Positions 21,310 through 32,986 of a stretch of 64,000 nucleotides of DNA are shown here, piece after piece (positions within the stretch are counted from its first letter, which is position 1; each line of letters starts with the position of its first letter). The notes beneath the pieces are model-generated. The model saw nothing but the letters and a program-made list of their open reading frames with translations, ran no database searches and was not told the DNA's origin. Made by a program: the position numbers and the translations under genes. The stretch comes from Protea cynaroides. Its lineage: Eukaryota > Streptophyta > Magnoliopsida > Proteales > Proteaceae. The DNA lies in assembly GCA_028583415.1 (NCBI GenBank), contig CM053265.1:25738830-25802829 (forward strand), read 5' to 3'.

Positions 21310-22570
21310 CATACAACAGAAAATTGAAAGATATAAATTGGTAACTATTGGTTGTGTGTTCACGAAGGGGTTAGTGTTGAGAGACTTGTGTGCACCTTCT
21401 TTGTTCAATGGGGTAAGACAATCAAATTTGAAACAACTTCCTTAGAAAAAGGGTACTATGTATTTCGATTCTTTTCCCAGGAAGCACTGATGAATATTTG
21501 GAAAAGGATCTTAACTAAATGAATGGACAATTGCTTAGGTTGCAGAGATGGGTTCCAAATTTCAACACCAATAAAGACCGTATTGATCATTATCGCCAAT
21601 GGGTGAGGTTGCCAGACCTTGATCTAGAGTACTGGGATGAGGATTTTATTTTTTCGATTGGTAAAGCATTGGGCCACCCATTATTTTTAGACAACAACAT
21701 TAAAAATGAAGTGTATGGGAAATTTGCTAGATTTTGTATCGAGATGGCAGTTGGAGGGAAAAGGCCATCTAAAATTATGGTGGAATATTCTTGTGGTGGC
21801 CGGAAGTTCCAGTTCAAGTAAGGTGTCGTATATGAGGAAGCTCAGAGAAAGTGCTCTTTGTGTGGCACGTTTGGCCTTTGACCGGACCAATGTAAAGGAA
21901 ATAAGAATGAGGAATCAGACCCATTAGCTCATGATAGCATGCACCATCATCATCCGGTTGCTACTAATGTGGATGTCCCTATTGAAGTGAGTCAACAACA
22001 ACCAAGGAATGTGTCGAGTGCTAATGCTGGATATCAGGATACACCTATTGATGAACAGGTTCCTTATGGGGGATTGGCCCCTACGGAGGTGAGGCAATCT
22101 GAGATTCCAAAATCTATTAGTCATTCTAGAGATACAGTGGGTCGTTCGGAAGATGCTGAACATGATGACGATTTTGGAGTAGAGGATGGTGAGTTGTAGG
22201 ACCCTATGGCTATCTTTGGTCAGAGGATTGACGCTGGTTCTGAGTTGCCTATATCCAGAAGGGGCTTACCATCTTAGATGGTTTCTTCTAGTACTATTAC
22301 TACTAGTAGTCTAGGGTGGGTTGAAGTCCTTTATGATGATATCTTGGCTGTGGATGAGGCATTGCAGACAGATTCTTGGACTTTTACAAAAGTTAAAAGC
22401 GTCATCGAGAGCTACCTGTTGGTAGGGGGAATTCATATGGCATTGATTCTAGTCAGACATCTCGTGTGAATCTTGAGGATATTGCTACAGCAGTGGTAGA
22501 GAACAGTACTCAGAATGTATGACCTGTTAACTTCTCCCCAAGGGTGACCCGTAGTAGGAGGGGTGCAAGT
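21310..22570 (+). pseudogene. DUF4283/zinc-knuckle protein fragment (LINE ORF1-like)
   Basis: Broken frames give the DUF4283 pattern: GYYVFRFFSQEALMNIW, then LLRLQRWVPNF, then VRLPDLDLEYWDEDFIFSIG and ALGHPLF. A degenerate CX2C zinc knuckle (KCSLCGTFG, near 21,855) and a low-complexity tail follow. This domain order is typical of ORF1 of plant L1-like LINEs and of derived host proteins. A TGA near 21,518 and a TAA at 21,819 break it. Its N-terminal side abuts the outer LTR at 21,309, suggesting the LTR inserted into it. The tail from 22,200 on is not recognisable. Confidence 0.65.
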
Positions 22571-23331
22571 TGATGGTCTGTTTTTTTCGTTAGTTTAGTA
22601 AGTTTTTTGTTTTCTTTGTGGTTTTGCTAGGTTACATGTCCAGTAGAACTTTAAATGTAATTTTTCCTTTATTTTCCTTATTAAAAAGTGGACTTTTATA
22701 TAGTAATCTGCTTTGGATTCTGCATGCCTTTGCAGTATAGTTTTGAAATACCTGAGGTCAATTTTGCCCTCAGATCTCAAGTCTGCTTTGTTGAATCTAC
22801 CACTGGTCATCAACTAAGGTCAGATCTACCCCTCATCAGTAAAGCCTATTTTACCCTTGAGGTTGGCTGAAATCGGTTTTGCCTCTAGTGGTCGGCTAAA
22901 GCTAGTTTTACCCCATGGAGTTTGGCTAAAGTTTGTTTTGCCCCCAATGATCAGTGCATGGGCTGCCACATATCATCTTCTCATAGATCAGTGGTATTTA
23001 TACACATCAGAATCCATGGGAATAAGTACCAATAAACGGAAAAGTATTTGACTGAATTAGGCTTTGAAATTTGATACATGAATCTTTCAAATCCTATACT
23101 ATCTATTCGACTGCCAAAATTACCATGACACCATTTGACATGGCATGATGAAGATGTGCTACTTTGATAAGCATATCAAAGCAAGCTACAAGAACTCCCT
23201 TATATAATTTTATTTCATCGTATTAATGGGTTGTAAATTGGCATTTGATTCATTTAGACCGCTTAATTAACCTTGATTATTCCTTTTTAAAAAGGTCGTT
23301 TGTGTTAAAATTTACTATAGTAAGTGTTTGA

Positions 23332-23333
<2 letters not shown>
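22571..23333. other. Non-coding stretch without recognised features
   Basis: AT-rich sequence. Between about 22,755 and 22,955 there is a degenerate run of phrases of the type 'ttttgcccn' and 'ggtcggctaaag', possibly a decayed tandem repeat. No convincing gene or element end is seen. Confidence 0.4.
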
Positions 23334-23371
<38 letters not shown>

Positions 23372-23408
23372 AAAAAAAAATAAAAAAATATATATATATA
23401 TATATATA
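23334..23408 (+). repeat. (TA)n-A-(TA)n microsatellite
   Basis: TA dinucleotides, a run of A, then TA again over 75 bp. Confidence 0.92.
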
Positions 23409-23646
23409 ACACCTTGTGTGCCATTTTATTTATTTTCTATTCAGAGTTTAGATGTGTATTACCTTTAATAAGGAATATAAAATTAAACTACAGATATTTT
23501 TCATGTAAAACATTTTCGATGGATAATTCTATAAGTTTTTTTTTCCTTTTTTTCGTTGGATTTACAATTTATTTTCATGAATTTTACCAAGGCTCCATTT
23601 GTTTCCACATAATAATGGTGTTGGCATTTGTTTTCTCTATCCTTAA

Positions 23647-24003
23647 TGTTGGAATGCCTTGAATCTTAATCAGTTATGAATTTTATCCATATTATGGGAC
23701 CCACTCACAATCATAGCTTGTGTGGGACTCTGTGACCTGCATAGTTGGTGCAAGACTCTTTGACTACTGTTGTTTGAGTTAGAATAGGACTACAATTCTG
23801 TTTTAAGAGTTTTATATAAACTCCTCTTATCCTAGGGTTTTGTATCATTCAATTTTTTATGGGAACTCTTTTTGTAATCAATTTTTCTCGCTGAGATCAA
23901 ATTTTCGATCGATGTAGCCCTCACACGTTGTGTGGGTGAACCACGTTAAATCTCTGTATTCTCTGTGTGTGATTTTTGTTTTCTCTTTCTTGATTTTGTA
24001 ACA
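23647..24003 (+). mobile_element. Copia 5' LTR
   Basis: It is 357 bp, TG...CA, and aligns with the 3' LTR throughout with scattered differences and a few indels. A TATATAAA-like box lies near 23,813. Confidence 0.9.
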
Positions 24004-24017
24004 AGAGTATATATAAC

Positions 24018-24850
24018 TTCGTACAATGTCAAGATCAATAAGTTCATAGGTAAGAACAGTTTTAGTTTATGACGTATAAAGATGCACTTCCTGCTAAGCA
24101 ACATGGCATCTGGTCTTTGCTTTCGAGAAAGAAGCCTAAATCAATGGAGGATTCAGAATTCACACAACAGGATGATAATGTGCATTCAACAATCCTCTTG
24201 TATATAGCGGATGAGGTTATTTACGAAGTAGCTGATGAAGAATCCACTACCGATCTGTGGAAGAAGTGGGAGAAACTTTATATGACGAAATCCCTTACTA
24301 ACGAGTTGTTATTGAAACAAAGTCTGTTCGCCCTCGTATGAAAGAAGGTATGACTCTCAAAGAATATCTTGATGAATTAAATTGTATTTTAATGGATCTA
24401 AAAAATATAGATGTTAAAATCGATGATGAAGATGCAGTCCTTATTTTGTTGGTCTCCCTACCTCCATCGTATGAAAATTTTGTAAACTCTTTCGTCATGG
24501 GTAGGGTTACCATTACTTTGGAAGAAGTCAAATCTAGTCTTCATTCTCGTGAACCTAGGCATAAGGCCCCTAAAAACGATACAGGAAGTCGGGCAGTAGG
24601 ATTGGCTATCACAAATTCTAATTTTGATAAGGGACGAGGAAGATCAAAAAAGGGAAAAGAAAGTGGAAAGGTAAGGGAAGGTCTAAATCCAAGGGACGAG
24701 ATCCTGAGGATATTTGTAACTGCTGCAAAGAACCAAGCCATTGGAAGAATGAATGCCCTAAGATGAAAGGGAAACCCTCAGTTGCTGCAGTTCCAAAAGA
24801 CGATTATAGTTCAGAGAATGATCTAGTTCTCTCTATGACTAACCATTAAC
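24018..24850 (+). pseudogene. gag: Copia gag pseudogene
   Basis: The N-terminus (KINKFIGKNSFSL) is followed by TGA where Trp is expected. The frame continues with the UBN2-type gag core (LYIADEVIYEV, LWKKWEKLYM, LKEYLDELNCIL, LLVSLPPSYENF) and a zinc knuckle CNCCKEPSHWKNEC at about 24,717-24,758. A frame shift near 24,335 and another before the knuckle split it. The product would have packaged the RNA. Confidence 0.85.
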
Positions 24851-27800
24851 ATCCCTCAGATCAGTGGGATCTAGACTTAGGTTATTCTTATCATATGTGT
24901 CTCAATAGGGATTGATTTTCAACATGTGAAAATATAGATGGTGGCAACGTCTTAATGGGTAATGATATAACCTGTAAGACAATTGGTATTGGTTCTATTC
25001 AGATCAGAATGCACGATGGTGTGATCAGAACTTTAACAGAAATAAGACATATTCTAGATCTGAAAAAGAACTTGATTTCTTTAGGAGTTATGGACTCCAA
25101 AGGATATAAGTACAGCTATGAAGGTGGAGTTTTACAGATCATTAAAGGAGAGCTTTAGTGATAATGAAGGGACTGAAGCAGAATTCACTGTATATATTAC
25201 AAGGGACAATGGTTACAGGTTCAGTCTCTATAACATCTCTCTCAGAGAAGTCAGGTTTTAATTTTACGAAGTTGTGGCATATGGGACTTGGTCATGTTAG
25301 TGAGAAAGGGATGATAATTCTCAGCAAGCAGGGTCTTCTTGGGTGTCACAAGGTAGCTAAGTTAGGTTTCTGTGAGCACTCTACTTTCGGTAAGCAACAC
25401 CGAATTCAGTTTTCTAAGGCAGTCCATAAAACAAAGGCAATGTTTGACTACATTCACTTAGATTGTTGGGGTCCTTCTCGGGTTCTATCCTTAGGAGCTG
25501 CTAGATATTTTCTCCCTATTATTGATGACTACTCAAGGATGATCTGGGTATTCATTATGAAGCACAAAAGTGAAGTTTTTGAAATCTTCAAGAACTAGAA
25601 GATTCTTATTGAGAATCAAACGGGTAAGAAGATAAAGCGTCTTTGTACTGATAATGGCTTAAAGTTTTGTTTGAAAGAATTTGATGGGTTCTACAAAGAT
25701 GAAGGGATTGCTAGGCACCACACAGTCAGAGATACTCCACAGTAAAATGGAGTAGCAAAAAGGATGAAATAGAACATTGTTGAAGAGAGTTCGATACTTG
25801 CTCTCTAATGCTAGACTGGGAAGGAGATATATTGGGCTGAGGCTATTAATATTATATGCTATCTGGTGAATCGTTCCCCTGTCACTGCCATTGATTGTAA
25901 AACTCCCATTGCGTATGATCCGGTAAACCTGCTGATTATTCAATTCTAAAAATATTTGGCTACCCTGCTTATTATCATGTTAGTGAGGGTAAACTAGAAT
26001 CAAGCCAAGAAGGGTATCTTTATGGGATATGATGATGGGGTGAAGGGGTATAGAATTTGGTCTCCAGCTGAAAAGAAAGTAATTTTGAGTAAAAATGTTA
26101 CTTTTGATGAGAACTATATGGTTCACCCAAAATTAGACTACGTTAATTCAAAGAAATCTGATAGTGTTCCCAAGCAGGTGGGGTTTGAGATAACTCCTAG
26201 TGACAGTCATGATGATGATATGATAGTACAGACTGATCAGTTTGGTGAAGACACTCAAACTGAACCTGTATCAGAATTAAATCAAGAACAGGAGCCTGAG
26301 CATAGTATTGCTACTGCTAAACCTTGTAGACAGATTAATGACTGTGAGATATGGCTTTGAGGATATGTTAGCATATGCTTTACAAGTAACAAAAGAAGTG
26401 GAGTCTCTTGAATCATCCACTTATAGAGAAGCTATTATAGTGAAGGAATCTGATCAATGAGTTTCTACCATAAAAGAGGAGATAAAATCTCTTCATAAAA
26501 ATCAAACATGGAAATTGGTAAAGCTACCAAAGGGAAGAAGGGTAGTTGGCTGCAAATGGGTCTTTAAAAGGAAGACAAGATTACCAAGAACTAAAAATAC
26601 AAGATTTAAAGCACGTCTAGTTACAAAAGGGTATAGTTAGAAAGAGGGGGTGGATTACAATGAGATTTTCTCACCTGTTGTAAGGCACACTTTCATTCAG
26701 GTGCTACTTACCTTAGTAGCACATCAGGATCTGGAATTAAAGTAGTTAGATGTGAAGACAGCTTTCTTGCATAGAGAGCTTGAAGAAGAGATTTTTATGA
26801 GTCAACCAGAGGGGTTCTCCGTTCAAGGTAAGGAAGATCATGTTTGCAGACTTTAGAAATCCCTATATGGTTTGAAGTAGTCACCGAGACAGTGGTACAA
26901 GAGGTTTGATGGTTTTATAATGAAGCACAGGTACAACAGGAGTCCATATGACTGTTATGTTTATCATAAGAGAGTTATTGATAGCTCTCTTATTTATTTG
27001 CTCTTATATGTGGATGATATGCTCATTGCGGCTCGAGACATGATAGAGATTAAGAAGTTGAAAACGCTTCTTAATGTAGAATTTGATATGAAAGACTTAG
27101 GGGCTGCCCAAAAGATTTTAGGTATGGAAATTCTCAAGGACCGAAAATACGGGAAGCTTTTCTTGTCACAGAAGAGCAATATTCAAAAGCTCTTGTCATG
27201 TTTTGATATTGCAACAGCAAAACCTATGAATACTCCATTGTCTACAAATTTTTGTCTTTCTACAGCTTGTGCAACTTAGATAGAAGCAGAAATAGAATAT
27301 GTCTAAAAGACCATATGCTAGTGTAGTAGGGAGTCTGATGTATGTGATGGTATGCACAAGGCCTGATATTACGCATGCAATTAGTGTTGTGAGCAGATAC
27401 ATGGCTCAACCTGGGAAAGAACATTAGGATGCAGTGAAGCATATATTCAAGTATCTTAAGGGAATATCTGATGTTGGTCTTATTTATGGAGGTGATTCAG
27501 AGTGCCTAGTTACTAGGTATTCAGACTCACATTATGCAGTTGATTTGGATACAAGAAGGTCCTTGATAGAATATACTTTTACACTTGGTAGTTCTGGTGT
27601 CAGTTGGAAGGCTATTCTTTAGCCTTCAGTTGCCTTATCTACCACAGAAGCAAAGTATATGGCAATGACAGAAGCAGCTAAGGAAGGTATTTGGTTAAAA
27701 GGGCTACTCAATGATCTTGGTTTTCATCAGGACCAAGCTACAATTTATTGTAAAAGTTTGGGTGCTATATGCTTGGCTAGGGATCAAGTACATCATGATC

Positions 27801-27967
27801 GGACTAAGCACATAGATGTTAGATGTCGCTTTATCCGTACAGAGAATAGGATCAAAATAAAGAAGGTGGGCACTGAAGACAATCCAACAGATATGTTCAC
27901 CAAACAGGTTCCAAGGAGAAAGTTCAAACATTGTTTGGATTTGCTTAATGCTAACAGTTGGAAATAG
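24851..27967 (+). pseudogene. pol: Copia pol pseudogene (protease, integrase, RT, RNase H)
   Basis: Protease: the catalytic triad expected as DSG reads DLG (about 24,873). A GAG-pre-integrase segment (LWHMGLGHVSEKG, about 25,275) and the integrase core (LDCWGPSRV, IDDYSRMIWVF, LCTDNGLKF) follow. RT has KWVFKRK, LDVKTAFLH and the YVDDML active site (near 27,008). RNase H has the STTEAKY motif and ends at HIDVRCRFI ... DMFTKQV. Stops at about 25,596, 25,743, 26,637, 26,742, 26,853, 26,877, 27,426 and 27,620 are nearly all TAG at conserved Gln or Trp positions. Confidence 0.9.
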
Positions 27968-28050
27968 CCCCAAGGCGGGGCGTTGTAGTAGTATTATTTG
28001 TACCTGTCTCTTCTGAGTTATTTGGGAGGATTCAATTCAAAGTGGAGATT

Positions 28051-28411
28051 TGTTGGGATGCCTTGAATCCTAATCAGTTATGAATTCTGTCCATATTATG
28101 AGACTCACTCACAATCATAGCTCGTATGGGACTTTGTGACCTACATTGTTGGTGCAAGACTTTTTGACTACTGTTGTTTCAGTTGGAATAGGACTCTACA
28201 ATTCTATTTTAAACTCATCTTATCTTAAGGTTTTGTGTCATTCAATTTTTTGTGGGAACTCTCACTGTAATCAGTATTCCTCTCGAGATAGTGAAATTTT
28301 CGATCTACTGCAGCCGTGGACATAGCCCTCATACATTATGTGGATGAACCATGTTAAATCTCTGTGCTCATTGTGTGTGATTTTCGTTTTCTCTTTCTTG
28401 ATTTCATAACA
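28051..28411 (+). mobile_element. Copia 3' LTR
   Basis: It is 361 bp, starts right after the purine-rich tract 'caaagtggagatt' and ends TAACA. It is homologous to 23,647-24,003. Confidence 0.9.
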
Positions 28412-28432
28412 CATAAAAAAATGTTATTTAAA

Positions 28433-28644
28433 GAAGACTGAACCTAATCATTTTTTTACATGATTTGTACCTCTTTTTTTTTTGGGTAGAAACAGAAACT
28501 ATTGATTTGAAACACAAGGAGTAGCCGTAGCAGATAACATACAAGAAGTTAACAACCATGGAGTGGTAAGAGGCCTTGAAACCATCCCTGAACTGACCAT
28601 GGCCCACCTGGCAAGAGTATGAACCATCATTGGCTATTCTTGAA
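28433..28644. repeat. Tandem duplicate A of LINE 3' end
   Basis: From 'gaagactgaacctaatc' to 'ggctattcttgaa' it matches 28,657-28,834 in the same order, including the poly-T run and 'gataacatacaagaag'. It carries about 30 extra bases near the poly-T. A 12-base spacer separates the copies. Confidence 0.85.
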
Positions 28645-28656
28645 CTCTAATTTTAA

Positions 28657-28834
28657 GAAGCTGAACCTAATCTTTTTTTGTTTGTCCTCTTTTTTTTTTG
28701 GTAGAGATTGAAAGTAGGTGCAGATAACATACAAGAAGTTAACAACCATGGAGTGGTAAGAGGCCTTGAAACCATCCCTGAACTGACCATGGCCCGCCTG
28801 GCAAGAGTATGAGCCATCATTGGCTATTCTTGAA
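28657..28834. repeat. Tandem duplicate B of LINE 3' end
   Basis: Second copy of the segment at 28,433. It is continuous with the RNase H coding remnant, so this is the original copy and 28,433-28,644 the added one. Confidence 0.85.
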
Positions 28835-30429
28835 ACATAGTGAAAACCAAGAAATTGAGAGGAAAGGGACAACCTCCGGATGTCTTCAACTATTGATAAC
28901 AGATAAGGATCCCCATGCTGAGTCTGGGCATTGAGAAGATTGATCACAGTCAATGAATTCGATTCTATACTGAGAGGGAGAAAACCACCTTGAACAGCTG
29001 CCACAAGGCCAGCACGGAGACTTAAAGCCTCACCCATATCAACCGTTTAGAAGAAAGCAAAGTTGAGAGACCGCTAAACATGGTGAACCGGCTGAATACC
29101 ATAGCACAAAACCAAGACCTCCTGTCCCGTTACTGGCATCATAAGCTACATCGACATTTAACTTGAAACAGCCTGTTGGTGGTAGAGACCAAGACACTGT
29201 CGGGCTATGAGAGCTTGTATCCCCATGATGAACCTCCGCTACGAAAGACAAGACGATCTCTGCAAATTCCTGGAAAGCTCGCTGGGAGCTACTGATCACC
29301 TCGAAAGGAGTAGAAGTTTTAGCTTCAAAATATAAATCATTTAGAGCCCACCAGAGATTCTAGCAGAGGAAAGCTGAGAAAGTGAAAAGTTGGCGTCTAA
29401 GCTTCTGAGATTCCACTGAGCAGAAAGTAAGCAAATGAACCAATCAGATATAGTGAAAACACGCTGTTGGGCAATAACGAAGGAGTGAGAACTGCCCAGC
29501 CAAACAGCTCTGGCAAAAGAGTAACGAGGTAAGATGTGGTGAATTGATTGAACTTCAAGCAAAGGCATTTGTAGTTAGGAGTGTGAAGGAACGGAAAAGA
29601 TGGATCTTGAGGTTTTTTGATCGAGGCCATTGATCACAACCTTCCACTTTTGTTACAGGTATATGTCTTCTCCAAAATTCTGATTTCAGTTACTTTTACT
29701 ATTTTCTTATCTTCTAATTGAAGGGCATGCGTCTTTCCAATGTGATTTTAACATCTTGCGGAGGAACTCAGCAAAAAAATTGGACCATGCATATGATTTG
29801 GTTTCATTCTGGGAGAAAATGAATTTAAATAATGGGGCAGCTTGAGCTTTGTGAAAATACAAACCATGAAGCAACCCATGAGGCCCTACCAAATCAAAAT
29901 CATCTATTTGAAGGAACTCAAAATATCTATTTGAAGGAACTCAAATAAGTAATAAGAGAAAGGGGAAAAAAACAGACCTTCAATATATACTACCCTTTAA
30001 ACCTTCAGTGAATAATGAGTTATGTAGTGAGAATGTTGTTTGGTTGATTAAAAAGTACATAGCCTTCTCAAAACCTTCAGTATAATTTACTTACAACTAA
30101 AGTCGAATGGACAATTCATATGTAATTTAAATTTATATTTGGACAAATGTTTCTTCACATATCACTTAGATAAAACTTTTTTGGTGGCCCTAATATCTGC
30201 CCATGCAACATTTTTGGCACACAGATCTTATGGTTAAGTTGTCTACTCTTTGTGTACTCGATTAACTTCCAGCCTATATTAATTGTGAAATCCTATTGTT
30301 AAATTGTCCTTTTTGACCATTTTTTAGTCCACTACCTATTGATTGTGAACTCCTTGCTCTAATTTAGTCTCTTATTTTTTATCAGTTTGTCACTAAATGG
30401 GTTTCTTAATATCTATTTGAGTGTTGCAG

Positions 30430-30515
30430 GTGACTACGAGTACACATATATTATGATGAAGGATGACAACAGAAGCTGTGGTGGTGGACATGGTTCTTCC
30501 CAGTTTAGTGAATGA
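30430..30515 (+). CDS. Possible terminal exon of an unrecognised gene
   Basis: A splice-acceptor-like 'gagtgttgcag' ends at 30,429. It opens a short frame (DYEYTYIMMKDDNRSCGGGH ... SQFSE) ending in TGA at 30,513-30,515, followed by an AT-rich 3'-UTR-like stretch. I do not recognise the peptide and find no upstream exon. It could be chance. Confidence 0.2.
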
Positions 30516-31789
30516 GCACCTTGAAACTCTATAGAAGAGATTTGAATATTGGGTTTAGTTTATTTAGGCAATTTTTTAACTTGAGTATCAACTTCTACTA
30601 GTTTTTAGCCTTAACTTAGGGATTTGTACTTCACTGATGAGGCATAGAAGTATAAGTTTTTGATTGTTTTGAAAGTATGATGTTCACTTTTGTTAGTTAC
30701 TTTTTTCTTCTTTTCTTTTCTCTTTCTTTTTTAATTAATTACAATGCTTTTGTATCTCTCTTTTTGTGTCAATTAAGCACTGACTTTTGATTTCTTTTTT
30801 ATTAACCATGAAAGTTGATATCTAAACCTAATATTTTTCTCATATTTTGACAATGTTTACATCTTGAATTATTTGAACTCTAATTAAAAGAGGACATAGT
30901 GTACCATCACTTTCATGGGAATGAATTTTAGCTCTTGCAAATATTAATATATGGGTCTGAGTGTTGATGCAATTGCAGTGGGCGACTGTGACCTTGTCTT
31001 ACCTAAATAAACTGTCATTTTTGTTTTTTTTTTTATTACAACTTGAAAGAAATGGAATTCTAATTCCATCAAAGATGACTATTAAGTTTCTAGATTTTTT
31101 TTTTTTTTTTAATATGTAGATAAAAAATATTTAAAATAAGTAAAAAATTAAGATTCTAGATATGGATCACAAGTTGGATAAATTGGCAAATGTGTCTTGA
31201 GTCTATAATGTTTATAATAATCATTTAACTCTCAATTCATCGAGGAACATAAGCCTTCGATGGAATCATCTGTATCGAAGGTGGGGCCATTGAATAGTTA
31301 TAAGCAGGGTTAACGCTTATTTAATGGTAGATCCATTCAAAAAATATAAAAATTTTAGAAAATAGACTAGAACAAGATTATATTTTAGCAAAGTATATGT
31401 TAAATTTAAGAGTTCGAAATTTTACATTTTACATCCAACCAAACAATCGGTGTAAAATTAATTTCACTTCACTTCTCGTGCAACCAAATGATTTAAATGG
31501 GAAGGGAAAATAATTTCCCTTCACTTCCCTTTTCCATTTCCCTTGAAACCGAACATTCACTTCCCTTCACTTCACTTCCCTTTTTCATCTCCTTTGCAAC
31601 CAAACATAGTCGCAAAGATCGTTGCTGAAGACATAAAAATAAAATTACAAGATTAAACATTCAAATTTCTGGATCAACTAACAAGGATCACACCATGGTA
31701 GGTCCTCCACACTTGAAGGCAAAAGGATAGCTAAACTTCACTTAATCTACTCCACTGCTCTGTATTACTCTTGAAAAGCTTCAGGCGGG
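30516..31789. other. AT-rich intergenic stretch
   Basis: No coding feature is seen. Between 31,385 and 31,620 there are several repeats of 'ttcacttcccttcac' and 'caaccaaaca', reminiscent of a hAT-type MITE interior. Ends and duplication were not resolved. Confidence 0.35.
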
Positions 31790-31950
31790 AAAAAGGGTAC
31801 CTCAATGCACTGTGCTTCCACTACTATAGGATCTAGGGAGAAACAAAATATACAGAGTCTTACCCTACAACGCACAAACTGTTCTCGAGTTTCAAACCCG
31901 TGACATCAGGTTGCAATAGGGGATTCGTACCCAGGCTCGCCCACTACAGC
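31790..31950 (-). mobile_element. Au-type SINE, 5' truncated
   Basis: On the minus strand it shows a tRNA box B (GGGTACGAATCCCC, near 31,925), then the Au-family body: GGGTTTGAAACTCGAGAACAG, GTAGGGTAAGACTCTGTATA, AGTAGTGGAAGC and the 3' end CATTGAGGTACCCTTTTT at 31,790. Au SINEs are tRNA-derived non-autonomous elements widespread in angiosperms. Box A is missing, so the 5' end is truncated. Recognition is from memory of the family consensus. Confidence 0.65.
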
Positions 31951-32365
31951 AAAGAAAAAACACTCATCCCATAAAATTCTCATTTTCCCTCTCAATTTTT
32001 GTCAGAATGCAACCAAGATTATGGATGAGGTTTCCAACTACCAAGTTGAAATTCGATCTCAAAAGTACAGCAATTCGAGATGGATAAACCTGACCGCCAT
32101 GACACAAAAGCAGTCCACAGCATCAATACCCCCATTCTTTTTCAAGGCAGGACAGGCGCCAGAAGAACTAATTTAACAGATTATCCCAAGAACCAGCAAA
32201 CAAGTCAAGTTGCATAGGAGTTGCAAACCAAATAAACCAGAACACACAACGCTGGGGAAAGAATAACCAAACTTTATCCTATTCCTGTTGGAATCCAGAA
32301 TCTCCTTGTGTGCACGGAAGTATGCTTGTGTGTATGTTCTGTGTGCGTGTCCGGTATAAGCGCGC

Positions 32366-32369
<4 letters not shown>

Positions 32370-32419
<50 letters not shown>
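32370..32419 (+). repeat. (AG)25 microsatellite
   Basis: Fifty bases of perfect AG downstream of the PAM16 stop codon (minus sense), probably in or just past its 3' UTR. The repetitive Arg-Glu and Ser-Leu frames across it are not genes. Confidence 0.95.
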
Positions 32420-32421
<2 letters not shown>

Positions 32422-32619
32422 CCACAATCTTCCAATATAAACCGCAAACTGCAAAATTTGTTGGGCAAATCAATAGATACAAGATTAATTCGACATAGAG
32501 AAATAATGTGATGTAAAGTTCCTTTTCTACATTTCTTGATGTAGGATATTAAATTATACAAAAACAGGTGGAGAACATGACAGCACAATGAGAGTGAAGA
32601 CTATCTATCAATCAAATTC

Positions 32620-32745
32620 TCAACCTGTTGGACTCGAACCTTCGTGTTTGTACACAGCTTCTAAACATTCCTTAGCCCTGTGAACCTTTGACTGAAGATA
32701 AAAGCTCCCATTCTTAGCATTCCTCTCGAACAAAGTATCATACTT
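32620..32745 (-). CDS. PAM16: PAM16/TIM16 last coding exon
   Basis: PAM16 (TIM16, Magmas; MUSE5 in Arabidopsis) is a J-like subunit of the presequence-translocase motor on the matrix face of the inner mitochondrial membrane. It pairs with PAM18 and restrains its stimulation of mtHsp70. This exon gives KYDTLFERNAKNGSFYLQSK followed by VHRAKECLEAVY, which is helix 3 of the J-like domain and the C-terminal tail. It ends in TGA at 32,622-32,620. The acceptor is ATATGTGCAG before 32,745, and 42 codons keep the frame of the previous exon. The sequence is undamaged. Confidence 0.93.
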   Translation of the reverse strand, partial: KYDTLFERNAKNGSFYLQSKVHRAKECLEAVYKHEGSSPTG

Positions 32746-32852
32746 CTGCACATATCCCAGACCTTTCTGAGGGTCCATTTGAAATAACTGTTTCCAACAA
32801 TTTTATATAAGTCGCAGAAAATTTAGAAAGAAGACAAATTCAAAAACAAGAC
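32746..32852 (-). other. PAM16: PAM16 intron, 107 bp
   Basis: Donor CAG|GTCTTG at 32,852 and acceptor TGTGCAG at 32,746, phase 0, between Gln and Lys at the family's conserved ILQ-(K/R)YD position. GTCTTG is a weak donor, but the reading frame demands it. Confidence 0.85.
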
Positions 32853-32986
32853 CTGCAGGACTTCCTCCCAAGCAGTATTCTCGGCGACACCAAGGATTTG
32901 CCTCGCCTCTTGTTCAGTCATGGTTTTGCTAGCTCTGCGCATAGTGTTCTGAATTGTTTCTTGAGCAACACCAGATTTTGAGGCAT
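32853..32986 (-). CDS. PAM16: PAM16/TIM16 central exon
   Basis: The encoded segment reads SKSGVAQETIQNTMRRASK, then TMTEQEARQILGV and TAWEEVLQ. This is the region linking the membrane-proximal part to the J-like domain. The first two bases complete an Asn codon started in the upstream exon. The acceptor GATGACAG lies just before 32,986. It has 134 nt and no stops or frameshifts, unlike the surrounding transposon ORFs. Confidence 0.93.

Larger units (their letters stand above)
23647..28411 (+). mobile_element. Decayed Ty1/copia retrotransposon (Tork-like)
   Basis: The two LTRs (23,647-24,003 and 28,051-28,411) both begin TGTTGG.ATGCC and end TAACA. Between them lie gag, protease, integrase, RT and RNase H in copia order. 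The gag with one CCHC knuckle and the purine-rich 'aagtggagat' before the 3' LTR suit the Tork lineage. The flanks read CTTAA (23,642-23,646) and CATAA (28,412-28,416), consistent with a five-base duplication with one later change. No intact primer site is visible after the 5' LTR. Confidence 0.9.
28433..29640 (-). pseudogene. LINE 3' end: zf-RVT and RNase H-like remnant
   Basis: On the minus strand a zf-RVT-like piece (IHHILPRYSFARAVWLGSS, about 29,550-29,490) is followed by an RVT_3-type RNase H domain. That domain shows PPTGCFKLNVDVAYD with GTGGLGFVLW (about 29,190-29,100), then EALSLRAGLVAAVQGGFLPL, IESNSLTVINLLN and VEDIRRLSLS. This is the C-terminal end of plant L1-type ORF2. Frames are broken between the zf-RVT and RNase H parts and inside RNase H (near 29,040). 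The 3' end is duplicated in tandem at the left. Confidence 0.75.

Noticed and set aside
21310..22570. DUF4283 region as an intact host gene
   Set aside because: It has in-frame stops, no complete start and an abrupt border with an LTR, so LINE ORF1 debris is the simpler reading.
32173..32588. Ser-Leu and Arg-Glu repeat ORFs over the AG microsatellite
   Set aside because: They are an artefact of a dinucleotide repeat, which is open in several frames on both strands.
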